From Cotesia glomerata (Eukaryota > Arthropoda > Insecta > Hymenoptera > Braconidae): DNA of 64,000 bases. Under the pieces are notes generated by a model. The model was not told the DNA's origin. It made no database searches and saw nothing but the letters and a program-made list of their open reading frames with translations. Location of the stretch: positions 11,346,001 through 11,410,000 of the forward strand of contig NC_058158.1 in the NCBI RefSeq assembly GCF_020080835.1. Reading direction: 5' to 3'. Position numbers and translations under genes: made by a program. This document shows, piece after piece, positions 35,607 through 47,700 of the stretch. Positions within the stretch are counted from its first letter, which is position 1, and every line of letters starts with the position of its first letter.

Positions 35607-35681
35607 TTGATAATTTTGCATTAATCACACACTTAGTAATTTGGTGTATATGCGTGTCGGTATGTACAATAGTTACAAACG

Positions 35682-38600
35682 ATGGCGACTGAAAACTTTA
35701 AAATGTAAGTATTTTATTATTTAAATAATTATTTTTGACATTGTAAAACAATACTGGGTAAATATTACAATTAAATTTATAGTACTATAGATTTATTTTT
35801 ATCAATTGCCATTTAACATTTTTCCTTTTCTGCGTCAGATATAATTGTATAATGGCATAGCGCGAAATACAACATACCAAGTACGTTATACTGTTTTGTT
35901 ACTAAACAATATATTATAATATTATAATATATTAATATTCTTCCAGGAAAACTATTCAGTAGACTATTTAAAGTTTGTAAATATTTTCACGAAGAGTATA
36001 CAACAGTTTAAATGGTCAGATTTGGGAAATTAAAAAAAAAAAAAAACATCTACATTTTTCTGTACAATCATCTCGTGAATAGAAATGTAATATTTATGAT
36101 TTTCATAATACAATGAGATAATTTTTTGCTGATAATTTACAAAATAAAAAACGAACATTATTGTACAAAATAATTGAGTACTATGTGATTTTTAATAAGT
36201 TTATTGGTAAAAAATTGATAACTACAATAATTTTTTTTTTTTTTATAATGAAAACTCACGCGAATGCACGTGTGAGTGAATCTAACTATATTGTATGCCC
36301 GTGTGTATATACACAAGCGTTGCACCATTGCTAATAAAAAAATTTTCGTATAGAAGAAAAACATTTCTCTGCAGTTCTCAAATTTTATAGAAAATATTTA
36401 TTATTATTCAACTAAGGAGACACATCTAAAATTTTGTTTTGAAAATCAAAATTGATCTTACATTACACATCGATCAATAATTTTTATTGGTTATTTTGTA
36501 GTGTCTTGTTACTAATAAGATCAGCATCGCTTTTTTTATAATGAGAGGCGCTAATCAGATTATTTTTTTATAATAAGATGAAATTGTTGACATAACTAGG
36601 GTAGGTTTATGTTGAGCAAGTTTATTTTGACAGATAAAAATAACAACAACGTGATACATAAGGCCATTTTGAAAAATTACTGGTTACTAAGTGCTTGCAA
36701 AACATTTTCTTAATTAAAATTTTGAAATTATCAGCTGTTAATTTGTAGTTTTATTGAAGAAATTTATAATGTTCGCAAATTAAAGTTTTAGCAATTGTTA
36801 TTTCTTTTTTTCGAGACAGCATTTAAAGTGGTGAAGGAATAAATATAGAAGCAGTTCAATAATGAAAATTATATTTAAATTTTAGTGGTGATAAACTATC
36901 ACCAGAGTGAGCTCACTTAGCTTCACGTATGAATACACAGAAATGTATATCTATATATACTGAAATGTAGTGGCATCTAGTGAAGGAAAAAAGAATTTTA
37001 TAGACAAAAATTAATTATTACATATACCTATACATACTTACAATATGTAAATGCAGATCAGTCGTTTTTAATAAATGAAAAAATAAGTGATATTTTATTA
37101 GCAATATATAAACAATTAAGTGCAAAGTAATGAAGTAAAATATGAGAGTATATAAAAATAGTCTTTTAATTAAATTTTTTTATCTAATATTTCACCCAAG
37201 TTCTTTAGTGATGTGAATAACACAAGTTGAGTGTTTAAATACAAACTTGGAAAGAAAAAAATTATATATAGATATAAAAGAATATTGTCACTAATCAGAG
37301 GTGAGGAGTTACAAGATGAAAATTGTTTAATTTAATATCGATAATAATGTCATAAGTATAAGTCTTTTTAACATTTGAAGTTTACTTCAATCATATATTC
37401 ATATAGAAAAATTCGTTAAGATAAAGAGAGTGGGAGAAAGGAAAATAAGAGTACGTGATTTCGATTATCTGAATTTATTGGCTTATTATATGAAAATTTT
37501 TACGGATTAACCAATCTAATGTTTTAATTCATCAGTTAAAGCTTAGTTTACATTTCAATCGTTGTTTTTTTCTTTATCATTATTATTACTCTATACGGAC
37601 GTGAAGTAATGGTACAAGTAAAATTTTAATGAGTACAAAAATATATTTGTCAATAATCGCGCCTTTTTTTTTAGATAAATTGTAGATTAATGGAATTTAT
37701 TTTAAATTTGACTACTGTACATGGTAATTTTAAAAAATCGTTATTTGTTTTTGAATAAAGTTTAACTCAAATTCACATTTTTTAATAGAATGGAAGAAAC
37801 GATTCACGTTGACGGGATTTCGAACTTGGAGATAGTTCAACAGCGGGTGTCGGCAGCTAATGAGAATGATTCAACAACAGCGGCAACTCACGTTGTGCCA
37901 TTAGTATACATTCAGCCTAACAAGGTACAACATACAAGTCCTCTGAATCAGCAGATATCAACCTCCGCTCTACAGATAGTAAACTCGTCAACTTCTACTG
38001 CAGCGATTATTAATCCTATTAATGCTCCGGTAAATATATTTCAAATGCTTGGTTTTATTAGTATATACAAAAATAATTTGCTATACTTTTACACTATGCT
38101 TTATTAGTTAGAAAACTGTAATAATTACAAAGAAATTTTTTTGTTTTATTTGATAGATTACTGCTCAAAATAAAGTATTTATACAAGGCCCACATACCAT
38201 TAGTTTATCAAGTAAGCAACATTATGTAATAAGGCAACCTATAACAGCTAGTGTTGTAACAACAGCCCCAACTTCTGCTCAAGTACAAAAGCACATATTA
38301 GTGAGAAAGACTGCACACATTTTACCGTTGAATAAAACTCCTTCGCCACCGCCTCAGCAGTCATCACTACCGCCAGTTTCACCAACTAATCATATAAATA
38401 ATCTTCAAAGTGGAAAGCATAATAATTTAACATTTATTAACACATATGAAAAACCCATTAAGCCTCGGATGGATTTTTCAATGCCCATACCAACAGTCGC
38501 AGCGACAACAGCAGTCACTGGTAATTTATATCAAGCAATAACGAGTTTTTGTTCACAAGCAATTGAATTTAATGTATTTTCTTCTCTTGTTTACTAGGAA

Positions 38601-41600
38601 CTCTATCAACTAATCAGGCAGTTGTACCTAAATCTAAAGTGGTTATTTCACCGGTACAAACAGCAGGTCAAATATCAACAACAGTGTCAGGATCAACAGT
38701 GAAAAATGTTTCGAATTTTTTATTACCAGTAAATATTTCACCACCAGGTCTTACTGAGTCTTCGAAGCAAAATGTATTCAATCTTAAAGTGACAAACGGC
38801 AAATTGAATAATAGCGTTGAGATTACTACAACCAGTAACAGTAACTGTAATAGCAATACTAGCAAAGGAGCTATAACAGGTAAATTATATTTACAACAAA
38901 TATGAAGAAATCTTGATTTTATTTTATAAAATTAACATTGTTTTTTATTTCAGTATTACGAGAGTCATCTAAGTCATCATCATCAAATAATCCTCCGCCT
39001 CTTCATCCAATTACCAAAATAAATTTACTGAACAAAAATGCCGGCATTAACTTAAATTCATCTGCACCACCATCGCCATCAACAGATGGAATAAAAATTA
39101 CGGAAAATCCAGATTCAGCTGTTATCACTCCAATACCTAATAATAATGATAACAGTGGTAATAAAAATGATGAGTATTCTGAAAAAAGAAAAAAAACTGT
39201 TAGTAATATTTTATCACGAGGTCCAGTAGCAGTTCCTGAAAAAAGGCCAAAAAAGCAAAACCTTTCGAAGACAAGAGAGTGCCCAGAAGACAATGAATTG
39301 TATGACCAATTAGATATTCCACAGTTGCTAGGAAAAAATTCACGGGATAAAAAGTCAAGCCAGAATGATGATGAGATAACATTGATAAAAGTTATCCCAA
39401 GTCAAACAGGAAAATCCAATAAAAATATCAACAATAAGAGTGATCGTAGTTCAACAGAAATTAACTCAGTGGATGATGACATCAAAATTGAAATGATTAA
39501 ATCTTCAAGCAATGTTAACTCAAGTTTAATGAACGGTGATAAACAAAACATTAAGTCCAACAACCATGCTGAAGAAGTTAATGGTAATACTGCTCAATAT
39601 CATAATAACAATAACAACAATAATAATAATACTAACAATCATAATAATAATCATCGTCATCCTCACAATGATTCAAATTTTGACGTCACCAAAGCTCTGG
39701 AATGGAAAGACGGTGTAGGAAGCTTACCTGGAAGTACGCTCAAGGTAACTAATATCTATTTTTTAATCATCTATTTTGGAAAAGTTCTTTTTAATTTTAT
39801 ATTGTTGTATATTTGTAACCTATTACTTTATAAAATGTGTAATAATAATATTCTATATAATATTCGATAATTATATATAAATATGATATTAATATAAATA
39901 CCACGTGCATCTCGCGCAGTTTTGCATAAACGAGTTTGGGCTGATGGAAGTCGTAGATGATGACAATTCAAAGCAAGATAAACACAACAACATTGGTGAT
40001 AAAGAAAATGTGTGTTTATCACCACGAAATTCATTTAAACCAACATCAGCGATCACTATTACGTCGACTACCACTGAAAAGAAAAGTACGTATTAAAAAA
40101 TTATTCCATTAACTATAGATTTATTTTATTTATTATAAATTAATATTCATAGATGAAGAAAAAAAAAGCCGTAATGCTGTATCAAGTGACACCTTGTACT
40201 GTTGCGAAAATTGCGGTTGCTATGGACTAGCTGCTGAATTTGATAGTCCAATATCATGTAGTCCAGCCTGTTCTACAGCTATTGAAGATAAGAAACAATT
40301 GCAGTTACGTCGCGAAAAGGACGCTAGGTTCGTTTTTTTAAAAATTTACATCTTGATTGTCTTGAATATTATTTTCTGTTGGATTACAAATAATATATTT
40401 TCTTAATTTCGGTTTTTAGGGAATCAAAAATCAAACGAAAAAAAAAAAAATTACTTCAAGAAAAACTAACGAAAACTCAACAGTCAGAACAGGCACACGA
40501 AGAATCAGAACAAAAGGATGATAAAAAAGAACAAATTGAAATTAAAAGTGACCCTTCGCGATTAACACCAAAAGTAGAATCTGATGATGACACATCTATT
40601 AATAATTTAGATGAAACAAGTAGGCAAAGCGGCGGTAATGAAGCTGCAACAGAACCTAAGGTAAATAATTTAATATTTTAGTGTATATACAATATACATG
40701 TATGGAGAATGTTTATTTATTTTTTTTTTACATTTCGTAGTATCCGTGGCAAACGGGGAAACTCGGTTTCTCATGGGCTAAATATTTAGAGTATACGAAA
40801 GCCAAACCAGCGCCATTAAAACTGTTTAAAGATCCGTTTCCCTACGGTAAAAATTTGTTTAAAGTTGGAATGAAGTTGGAAGGAATAGATCCTGAACACC
40901 CATCACGTTACTGTGTTTTAACAGTATTTGAAGTCGTTGGTAAGTTGTATTAATATTATCAACAATGAAGCATATGTTTTAATAAAAATCCATTTTCTCA
41001 GGTTATCGAATACGTTTACACTTTGACGGATATCCTGAAAATTTTGACTTTTGGGTAAATTCCGATAGTATTGACATTTTTCCGGTCGGCTGGTCCGAAA
41101 AACATGGACACCGATTAAATCCACCAAAAGGCTATGTTCCGAGCAATTTTAATTGGAACGCTTATCTCAAAACCTGTAAAGCAACTCCAGCACCCAAAGT
41201 AGCTTTTTCAAATCATAAAAGTGTAAGTTCTGTTAAAGACATATAAATTTATTAACTTAAAAAATATATTAATTAAATGATTATTTTCCGAAAATAGACG
41301 ACATTTGCACCAGTTGGATTCCGCGTTGGAATGAAGCTAGAAGCAGTAGACAGAAAACATTCGCCTTCAGTCTGCGTAGCAAGCATAGCCGGTGTAATGG
41401 ACTCACGAATCCTAGTGCACTTTGATTCTTGGGATGAGGTTTATGACTATTGGGCTTACCCTAATTCACCTTATATTCATCCTGTAGGATGGTGTCATCA
41501 TAATGGACACAGTCTTACACCTCCAAACAGTAAGATAGTTATTAGTTATTATTGTTGTTTCTCTTATTATGTTAATTAATATCAACTAAAATTTATCATT

Positions 41601-43209
41601 ATTATTTCAGATTATAAAGACTCTAAATCATTTACCTGGGATGCATACTTACGGGAAACACGCTCTGTTGCGGCACCTTCTAGAGCTTTCAAACAAAGAG
41701 CCCCACTAGGTTTTAAGCGAGGAATGAAATTAGAAGCAGTGGATAGACGCGTTCCACAATTAATTCGAGTGGCAACGATTGAAGATGTGAAAGATCACAT
41801 GTAAGTGTTTTTTTTTTTGTTCAATTCATTTAAAATTGTGATTCTAGTAATTGATTATTGTAATTTTAACAGGATTAAAATTCGTTTTGATGGCTGGTCA
41901 GAAGTCTATTCTTACTGGATTGACGATGATTCTCCTGACATCCATCCAATGACTTGGTGTTCAAAAACTGGACATCCATTGGAACCTCCTTTGAGTAAGT
42001 TATATTATTAATCAATAATATGAATTTTTCGAATATTATATTTTTAGTTTAAAAACGTATATTTTTATGTTCAGCCCCAGAATTATTAAATGAACGAACT
42101 GAGTGTGGTACTCCTGGTTGTCGAGGCGTTGGTCACGTTAAAGGACCTAAATTCGCTACACATAATTCCGCTTCAGGTTGTCCTTACTCTCCTCAAAACT
42201 TACATAAGATAAGAATGGTATCTGATCGTCTCAATGTTAAACATGAGATTTGTGATTATGATGAAGATTCATCATCACCGACATCTTATGACTTTATACC
42301 AAAAACCGAAAAATTAGAAAAAGTCAGAACGAGTGCTGACCGGTCGGGTAAACACTCACCAATAAATCATTATAAGTCATTGAAGTTGGAAAAAGATATT
42401 AAACCCGAAGACTATGAATCTGATCACCGCCAAGAAACATCAGAAAGGTTTGTTATTCATTATAATTTTATAATTTTATTTAACACAATTAATGTTTTTC
42501 TTTTACATCATAATATAGGTCCAAAAAATTTTCAAAGCACAATTACAATAACAGTGATGCCGGACAATCTGAGGACGATGATGTAGCACCACCACCTTTG
42601 AAAAAACGTCGTAAAAAGTATGAGAATTTTTTTTTTTTTTTTTTTTTTAAATTAATGATGACCAACTTTTCCTAAATGGTTCAATTTTTTTAGGCGCCAA
42701 GTTTCAGAAGAACCAAATTTTTCTTTACCCGTTACCGATACAACTGGAAACTTATGCGGAACTAATAATATTCCGGACAAACAACTTCGCACTGAAATTC
42801 ATCAATCAGTCTTTAACCCTGGGTACAATCCTTTACCCGACGCTCCTCATATCTGGGCTAAACATAGTAATGCTCTGAATCGAGTAGTCGCTAAACAAAA
42901 TACCAATCCTCGAAGATGGTCCAATGAAGAAGTCATTAAATTTATTTCAAATGTTCCAAATTGCAAAGAAGTTGGGAGTATTTTCCGTAAACATGTAAGA
43001 TACTTTAAAATAATTATCTGTCATCAATTATTAATTATTTATAAAACGTCCATAATAATAATTTTCTGTTTCTTGTATTATAGAGTATCGACGGAGAAGC
43101 ATTTTTAATGTTAACGCAAGAAGATCTGGTATCACTTTTGGGTTTACGATTGGGTCCAGCCATAAAATTATACAACAGTATTGTGTTATTACGTCGAAAA
43201 GCTACGTGA
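35682..43209 (+). CDS. l(3)mbt: Lethal(3)malignant brain tumor protein (three MBT repeats)
   Basis: Seventeen exons: 35682-35704, 37789-38029, 38157-38520, 38598-38879, 38954-39744, 39920-40085, 40153-40327, 40420-40660, 40741-40939, 41002-41222, 41298-41529, 41611-41800, 41873-41994, 42075-42447, 42519-42617, 42694-42994, 43084-43209; 4,146 nt, 1,381 residues (fly protein about 1,480). Order: disordered Ser/Thr/Asn-rich N-terminus, FCS zinc finger (YCCENCGC...SPACS, about 637-665), three MBT repeats (about 764-1085) with GMKLE(G/A)(I/V)D and the aromatic D-W-S/D pockets, C2HC finger (CGTPGCRGVGHVKG), basic KKRRKK, C-terminal SAM domain (about 1308-1378). MBT repeats bind mono- and dimethyl-lysine on histones; the fly protein represses germline and other genes with the dREAM/LINT complexes. 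The 23-nt first exon (MATENFK) joins in frame across a 2.1-kb intron; the internal ATG at 37790 is an alternative start. Confidence 0.95.
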
Positions 43210-43441
43210 AGAAAAGAATGTTTACAAAATTTTTTTAATTATTCTTATGAGCTTTCAACACGTCATTATTAAAATTTATGTATTGCTGTTTAATCAGTTA
43301 ATTAAGTTTACGTAACACGTTGTGATTGTCATTCACATTTTATTATTATTTTTATTTTAACTGTATAAATGTACATATTTATATAAATATATTCATATAA
43401 TACATAGATTTAATTAGATGTAAAAAATTGTCGCATAGCAT

Positions 43442-43447
43442 AATAAA
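43442..43447 (+). terminator. Polyadenylation signal of l(3)mbt
   Basis: AATAAA about 235 bp after the stop codon at 43207-43209, followed by T-rich sequence. Confidence 0.5.
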
Positions 43448-43542
43448 AATTTTGTTCAATATATAAAACTGTTAATTATTTCTTAACTTAAATTAAAAAA
43501 TAATTAGTTTATTATTAAAACTGTTTGAAATAAATGAAACAA

Positions 43543-43553
43543 ACGCATGCGCA
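43543..43553 (+). promoter_or_regulatory. NRF-1/Ewg-like site between l(3)mbt and fringe
   Basis: ACGCATGCGCA, identical to the site at 35596-35606, just before the GC-richer fringe leader. May serve the fringe promoter. Confidence 0.4.
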
Positions 43554-44767
43554 CTTGATCAATTCTTTCTCTCTGTTGCACATATTGAAAGACGTCCTTG
43601 ATCGTCATTGGTCCCTCCCAACCACCTTTCATCCCTACTTTCTAGCTTGTGTTTTACATATCTTGATGTTATTCTGATTCTCTTCAACTCTTCTCAACTC
43701 TTCTTGAAGCGTGCTCTACAACACCACTTTACAGCCATACCAGCAGCAACAGCACAGCAGCAGCAACTAAACACCAATATCATGAGCCATGCCAATGTTT
43801 ACACACTTTACTCACATACATAATGTGTTGTATTACTATACTCGTATAGCAGCCAGTGGAACTCGAACTAACTGTCCCTTGGTGTCCCTACCCAGCTGCC
43901 AGTTGCTTCGTTGCTCCCATGCAGTTAACAGTCACCAGTTGCTGCAATAATTATTTATATTATTTACAAACATCAGTATAAGTTTCGTTAAATTTTATCA
44001 GTGTTTAATTATTTTTGACTTATGTAGTTGTACTTATTCTTTTTTTTTTTTCAATAATAGTGCGCGACTTTAAAAGTGTAACAAAGTTTTGTATTTAAAA
44101 AACTTTTATTTGTGACATTACGTCTCTGTATATATTGCGTACGTTGAAATTTCAATGACTTAAATGTAAACATCTTGAAGAAATAAAAATGTTGGTAAAT
44201 AAAATTATCATGGCAATAATTAAAGCAACAATAGATTATCGTAAAAATTATTATTTTTTACCGTCATAATTAAAATTAATGACTCTTATTTAGAACTTGT
44301 CAAAAATAAAACGAGTAAAAGTCACCATGATCGGTGACACTACTGAAAGGACATCAATTTTAATAAATAAAAAGTATCTTATGATATTTATTTATTTGTG
44401 AAGAAATAAAAAAAAAATAAAAATAAAAATACAAAGTTGAGCGATCGCGAAAGGTAAATAAAAGTTTCGATTTATCAGTGGCACGCGTGAGTACGTTATG
44501 AGTGTATTGTTTTTGTTGTTTTCGTCAGTCAGTAGTAGCAGTTGCAGTTATTGGATTCGGTTAGAAAACACAAATAAAAAAAATGTTGAGTCACTAGTAT
44601 TATTAACATCTTCGTTAATGCTCGACAGAGTGGAAAAGCGTGACGGCTCCCGCCAGGACGAAAAAGACAGTAGTGGGCAGCAGCTTAATTACAAATTTAT
44701 AAAAAGTGTTGACGTGCTGGATAGTGGTCTATCTATTAACATCATCACCAGCAGCAATAAAAAAATA

Positions 44768-47700
44768 ATGCCTCGGACGATTACAAGACGAGGATTGCAG
44801 GCCCTTGTACTTGTACTCGTAACCGTCTATGCTACAGTGTTGATATACCAGGCAGTTTTGTCACCTCCGATAATTCCCCCAGTTTTGTCTCACCAACAGG
44901 TAACTATAACTATAACTTTAACTACGCTTATAATTTAATAGCAATTATCGTTATTTACCTATAACATACACTGTACTAATATACCTTAATATTATTGACC
45001 TGTTGATAGTGGCCAGAAGATAATTTAGTTGGATTAAGCAATAGCCACAGTGTTAATGCTCCAATTCAAAGGGTGTTAGATGGTGAAGAAACAACGGTAA
45101 CACCTTCACTGGCAACTGTTACAACAGCAACTTTATCAACAAACCTTAATGACCTTTTTATTAGCGTTAAAACTACTCGGCACTATCATCATTCCCGGTT
45201 ACCGGCAATAATCTCCACGTGGTTTCAAGATGCCAAAGATCAGGTTTGTACAGCACGCGTCGTATCCTAAGGCGTCTGTTATTATTGAAATCAACAAAAA
45301 ATTTGTAATCTCTCCTTTTTCTTCTTATTTTTCAGTTTCTCAATCATAAAATAATAATAACATCGTACTCTTCTTAATATCATAATCATAAATTATTAGC
45401 ACTCATAAAATTTTGTGTAATTAATTATGTTTATGATAGTGATGATATTTTTAACGCGGGCGAGCGTTATTCTTCCTTTTTACTCTATATAAATAAATGG
45501 GATAATTGAGGCAATTATACGCATTAAAAAATTAGCTGAAATATGCGAGGCTTTTTTAGTGAATCATCGTCTTATCCGTGTTACTGACGATGAAGATGTT
45601 CTCATTACTAGAACCGTGGCATATATAAAACAGATGTTTAAATGGATCTATATCAATGTCAGATCTCTTCACAAATCAATCAAGCGTTATTTTATATATG
45701 TATAAGAGTCCAATAATTTAGATTAGTAGAAGATAATTTAATGTTTTATGTTTCAGACCTGGTTTTTCACCGATCGTGACGATCCATACTTCCAGAATTT
45801 AACAAGTAAAAATTTTTATAATTATTAATTTTTTTAAATACTTAATAATTGATTCATGCTCCAAAAATTTGAATATCACAGATCGCTTGTAATTAATTGA
45901 TTTGTTTATAGATGGTTTTTTTTGTTTATAGATGGTCATATGATCAATACCAAATGCTCATCTTCTCACAATAGACGAGCTCTGTGTTGTAAGATGTCTG
46001 TAGAGCTGGACAAATTTCTTGAAAGCGGCAAAAAGTAAGTCCAAGCTTCATTATAGATCGTGACAGCTATAATTAAAATAAAAAAACAAGCTATGCTGAA
46101 TAAATATTTATCTGATTTTGAATAAATAAGACATAGGATAAAAAATGTCTTGTAAATAGCAGCTGGTAATCGGGATGCGCTATTCGGTGATTCAATCATG
46201 CGTCGTTAGTCTTGTCTAAGATGTTAAAGAATGCCTATGCTATCTATGTAATATGTCCACACGTATGAGGCGGATAATAAAAGAGAAAATTTAAAAAGAA
46301 TATAGTGTGTGGAGTAGAACACGCTAGGCGGTTTAGTGTTTCAAATGTCACATGCGGGTTATACACACATTTTTATACTCAATGTTATGCTGGTTTATAG
46401 ATATTCATGCACATCATGTAAGAGTATGTAACGTGATAATGTTCCATATTAATAAGTATAAAAATAAATTTTTTTATTAATGTAATTTTACTTAATAAAA
46501 AAAAAAAAAATTCAGCGATTCTCGCATCAGATAAAAATTAAACAAACGGTTTCTCGCTAATTAAAGTGCAATAATAAAGTTTTATTTGCACCTGACTCGT
46601 AATACTTATAGTACTTTTATAATATTCGTTAAAAGTTAAAAGCCAGGAGAATTTAATAAATACCTGTATAATTTAAAGACGATTATTCTAATATTCGATA
46701 TCGCTTTTTTTTTTTAACAAATTTTTATCGACTTCCCTTGCGTCGATATTACTAATAATAAGCTGAAATACAATTTATAATGACAACAACAACTCGGATA
46801 ATTACACATTTGGTACGTTATATATTCTTCGTGCTGGATAAAAAAATAAGAAAAAGGCTCGCAATTTTTTATTTGGCAAAGTACACGTGTAGCGGCGAGG
46901 TACGCAATTCCACGGAGTAGATCTTGCGTGACTTGCAACCCGTTGCATGGTAATGTCACGTAATAAGTGTTTTAGAGACGAGCAAGAGATGCCATATCCC
47001 TTATTTCTGTTCACTTAAGTCTTTCTGAATGTGTACCGCTTTTTATACTTTTTATGATTTTTATTTTTCATTCAATATTTCTTTTTTTATTTTCGTAATA
47101 GCTCTGACAGTCAGCGCAGTTATTTTGCTGCTCGAGTTTTACTTTTTTTCGCTTATTACATTCCTGACACATTGTCATCATTTATAATACTCATCACGCG
47201 GTCCTTCCCTTACATATGCATAAAGGGCTTACCTTTTTTTTATAAAACAAAATTCATATTCAATTCAATTTACATATATAATGCCGTATATAAAATGTTA
47301 TCTTCAATATGTATTATAATTTTTGGTACTCGCTTTTATAATTTATTTTATAAATAAATAAATAAAAAAAAGGGAAACTTTGGTCTTAAGGCAACAAATT
47401 TAATTGATATTTTTTATTCACAGAGAGAAGAAATATTTCATTGAAAGCAAGATAAATATTTGAATTAAAAAGCTATTTAATCATACTCGTCTCGTCACGT
47501 GCATATATATTAATTTACCCAATAGATTTATCATATATGCGTGTATGTGTGTAATGGACGACATAAGCGTTTCGTATCGCTTCATCACTACACATAGCAA
47601 GTCAACGCCATACGTGATAAGTACAGCACACTCGTCAATAAGTCTTCTGTGAATCTTAAGGACCGTCTATTATGTCTCCATCATAAACTACATATAATAA

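Larger units (their letters stand above)
34217..35681. other. Bidirectional promoter region between Pcmtd (-) and l(3)mbt (+)
   Basis: 1.46 kb separating two divergent start codons. It contains palindromic hairpin element copy 2 (34981-35124) and an NRF-1-like site at 35596-35606. A Myc-free, AT-rich leader follows, up to the l(3)mbt ATG in context AACGATGG. No other coding signal. Confidence 0.55.
43210..44767. other. Intergenic: l(3)mbt 3' UTR and fringe 5' region
   Basis: AATAAA at 43442-43447 is a good l(3)mbt polyadenylation signal. An NRF-1-like site lies at 43543-43553. From about 43580 to 43960 the base composition rises and CAG/CAAC-rich leader sequence appears (AGCAGCAACAGCACAGCAGC near 43742), typical of an insect promoter/5' UTR, so fringe transcription probably starts here. 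An in-frame ATG at 44498 would add 90 residues, but the family-like N-terminus starts at 44768. Confidence 0.5.

Noticed and set aside
36405..36750. Possible further family-1 TIR element in l(3)mbt intron 1
   Set aside because: Only short end similarity (AAGGAGACACATCTAAAA and TTATCAGCTGTTAATTTG); not enough to separate from AT-rich chance matches.
44498..44767. Upstream in-frame ATG giving fringe 90 extra residues
   Set aside because: The extra part has no similarity to fringe and would bury the signal anchor; the ATG at 44768 is followed at once by the family-like anchor. Kept only as an alternative.
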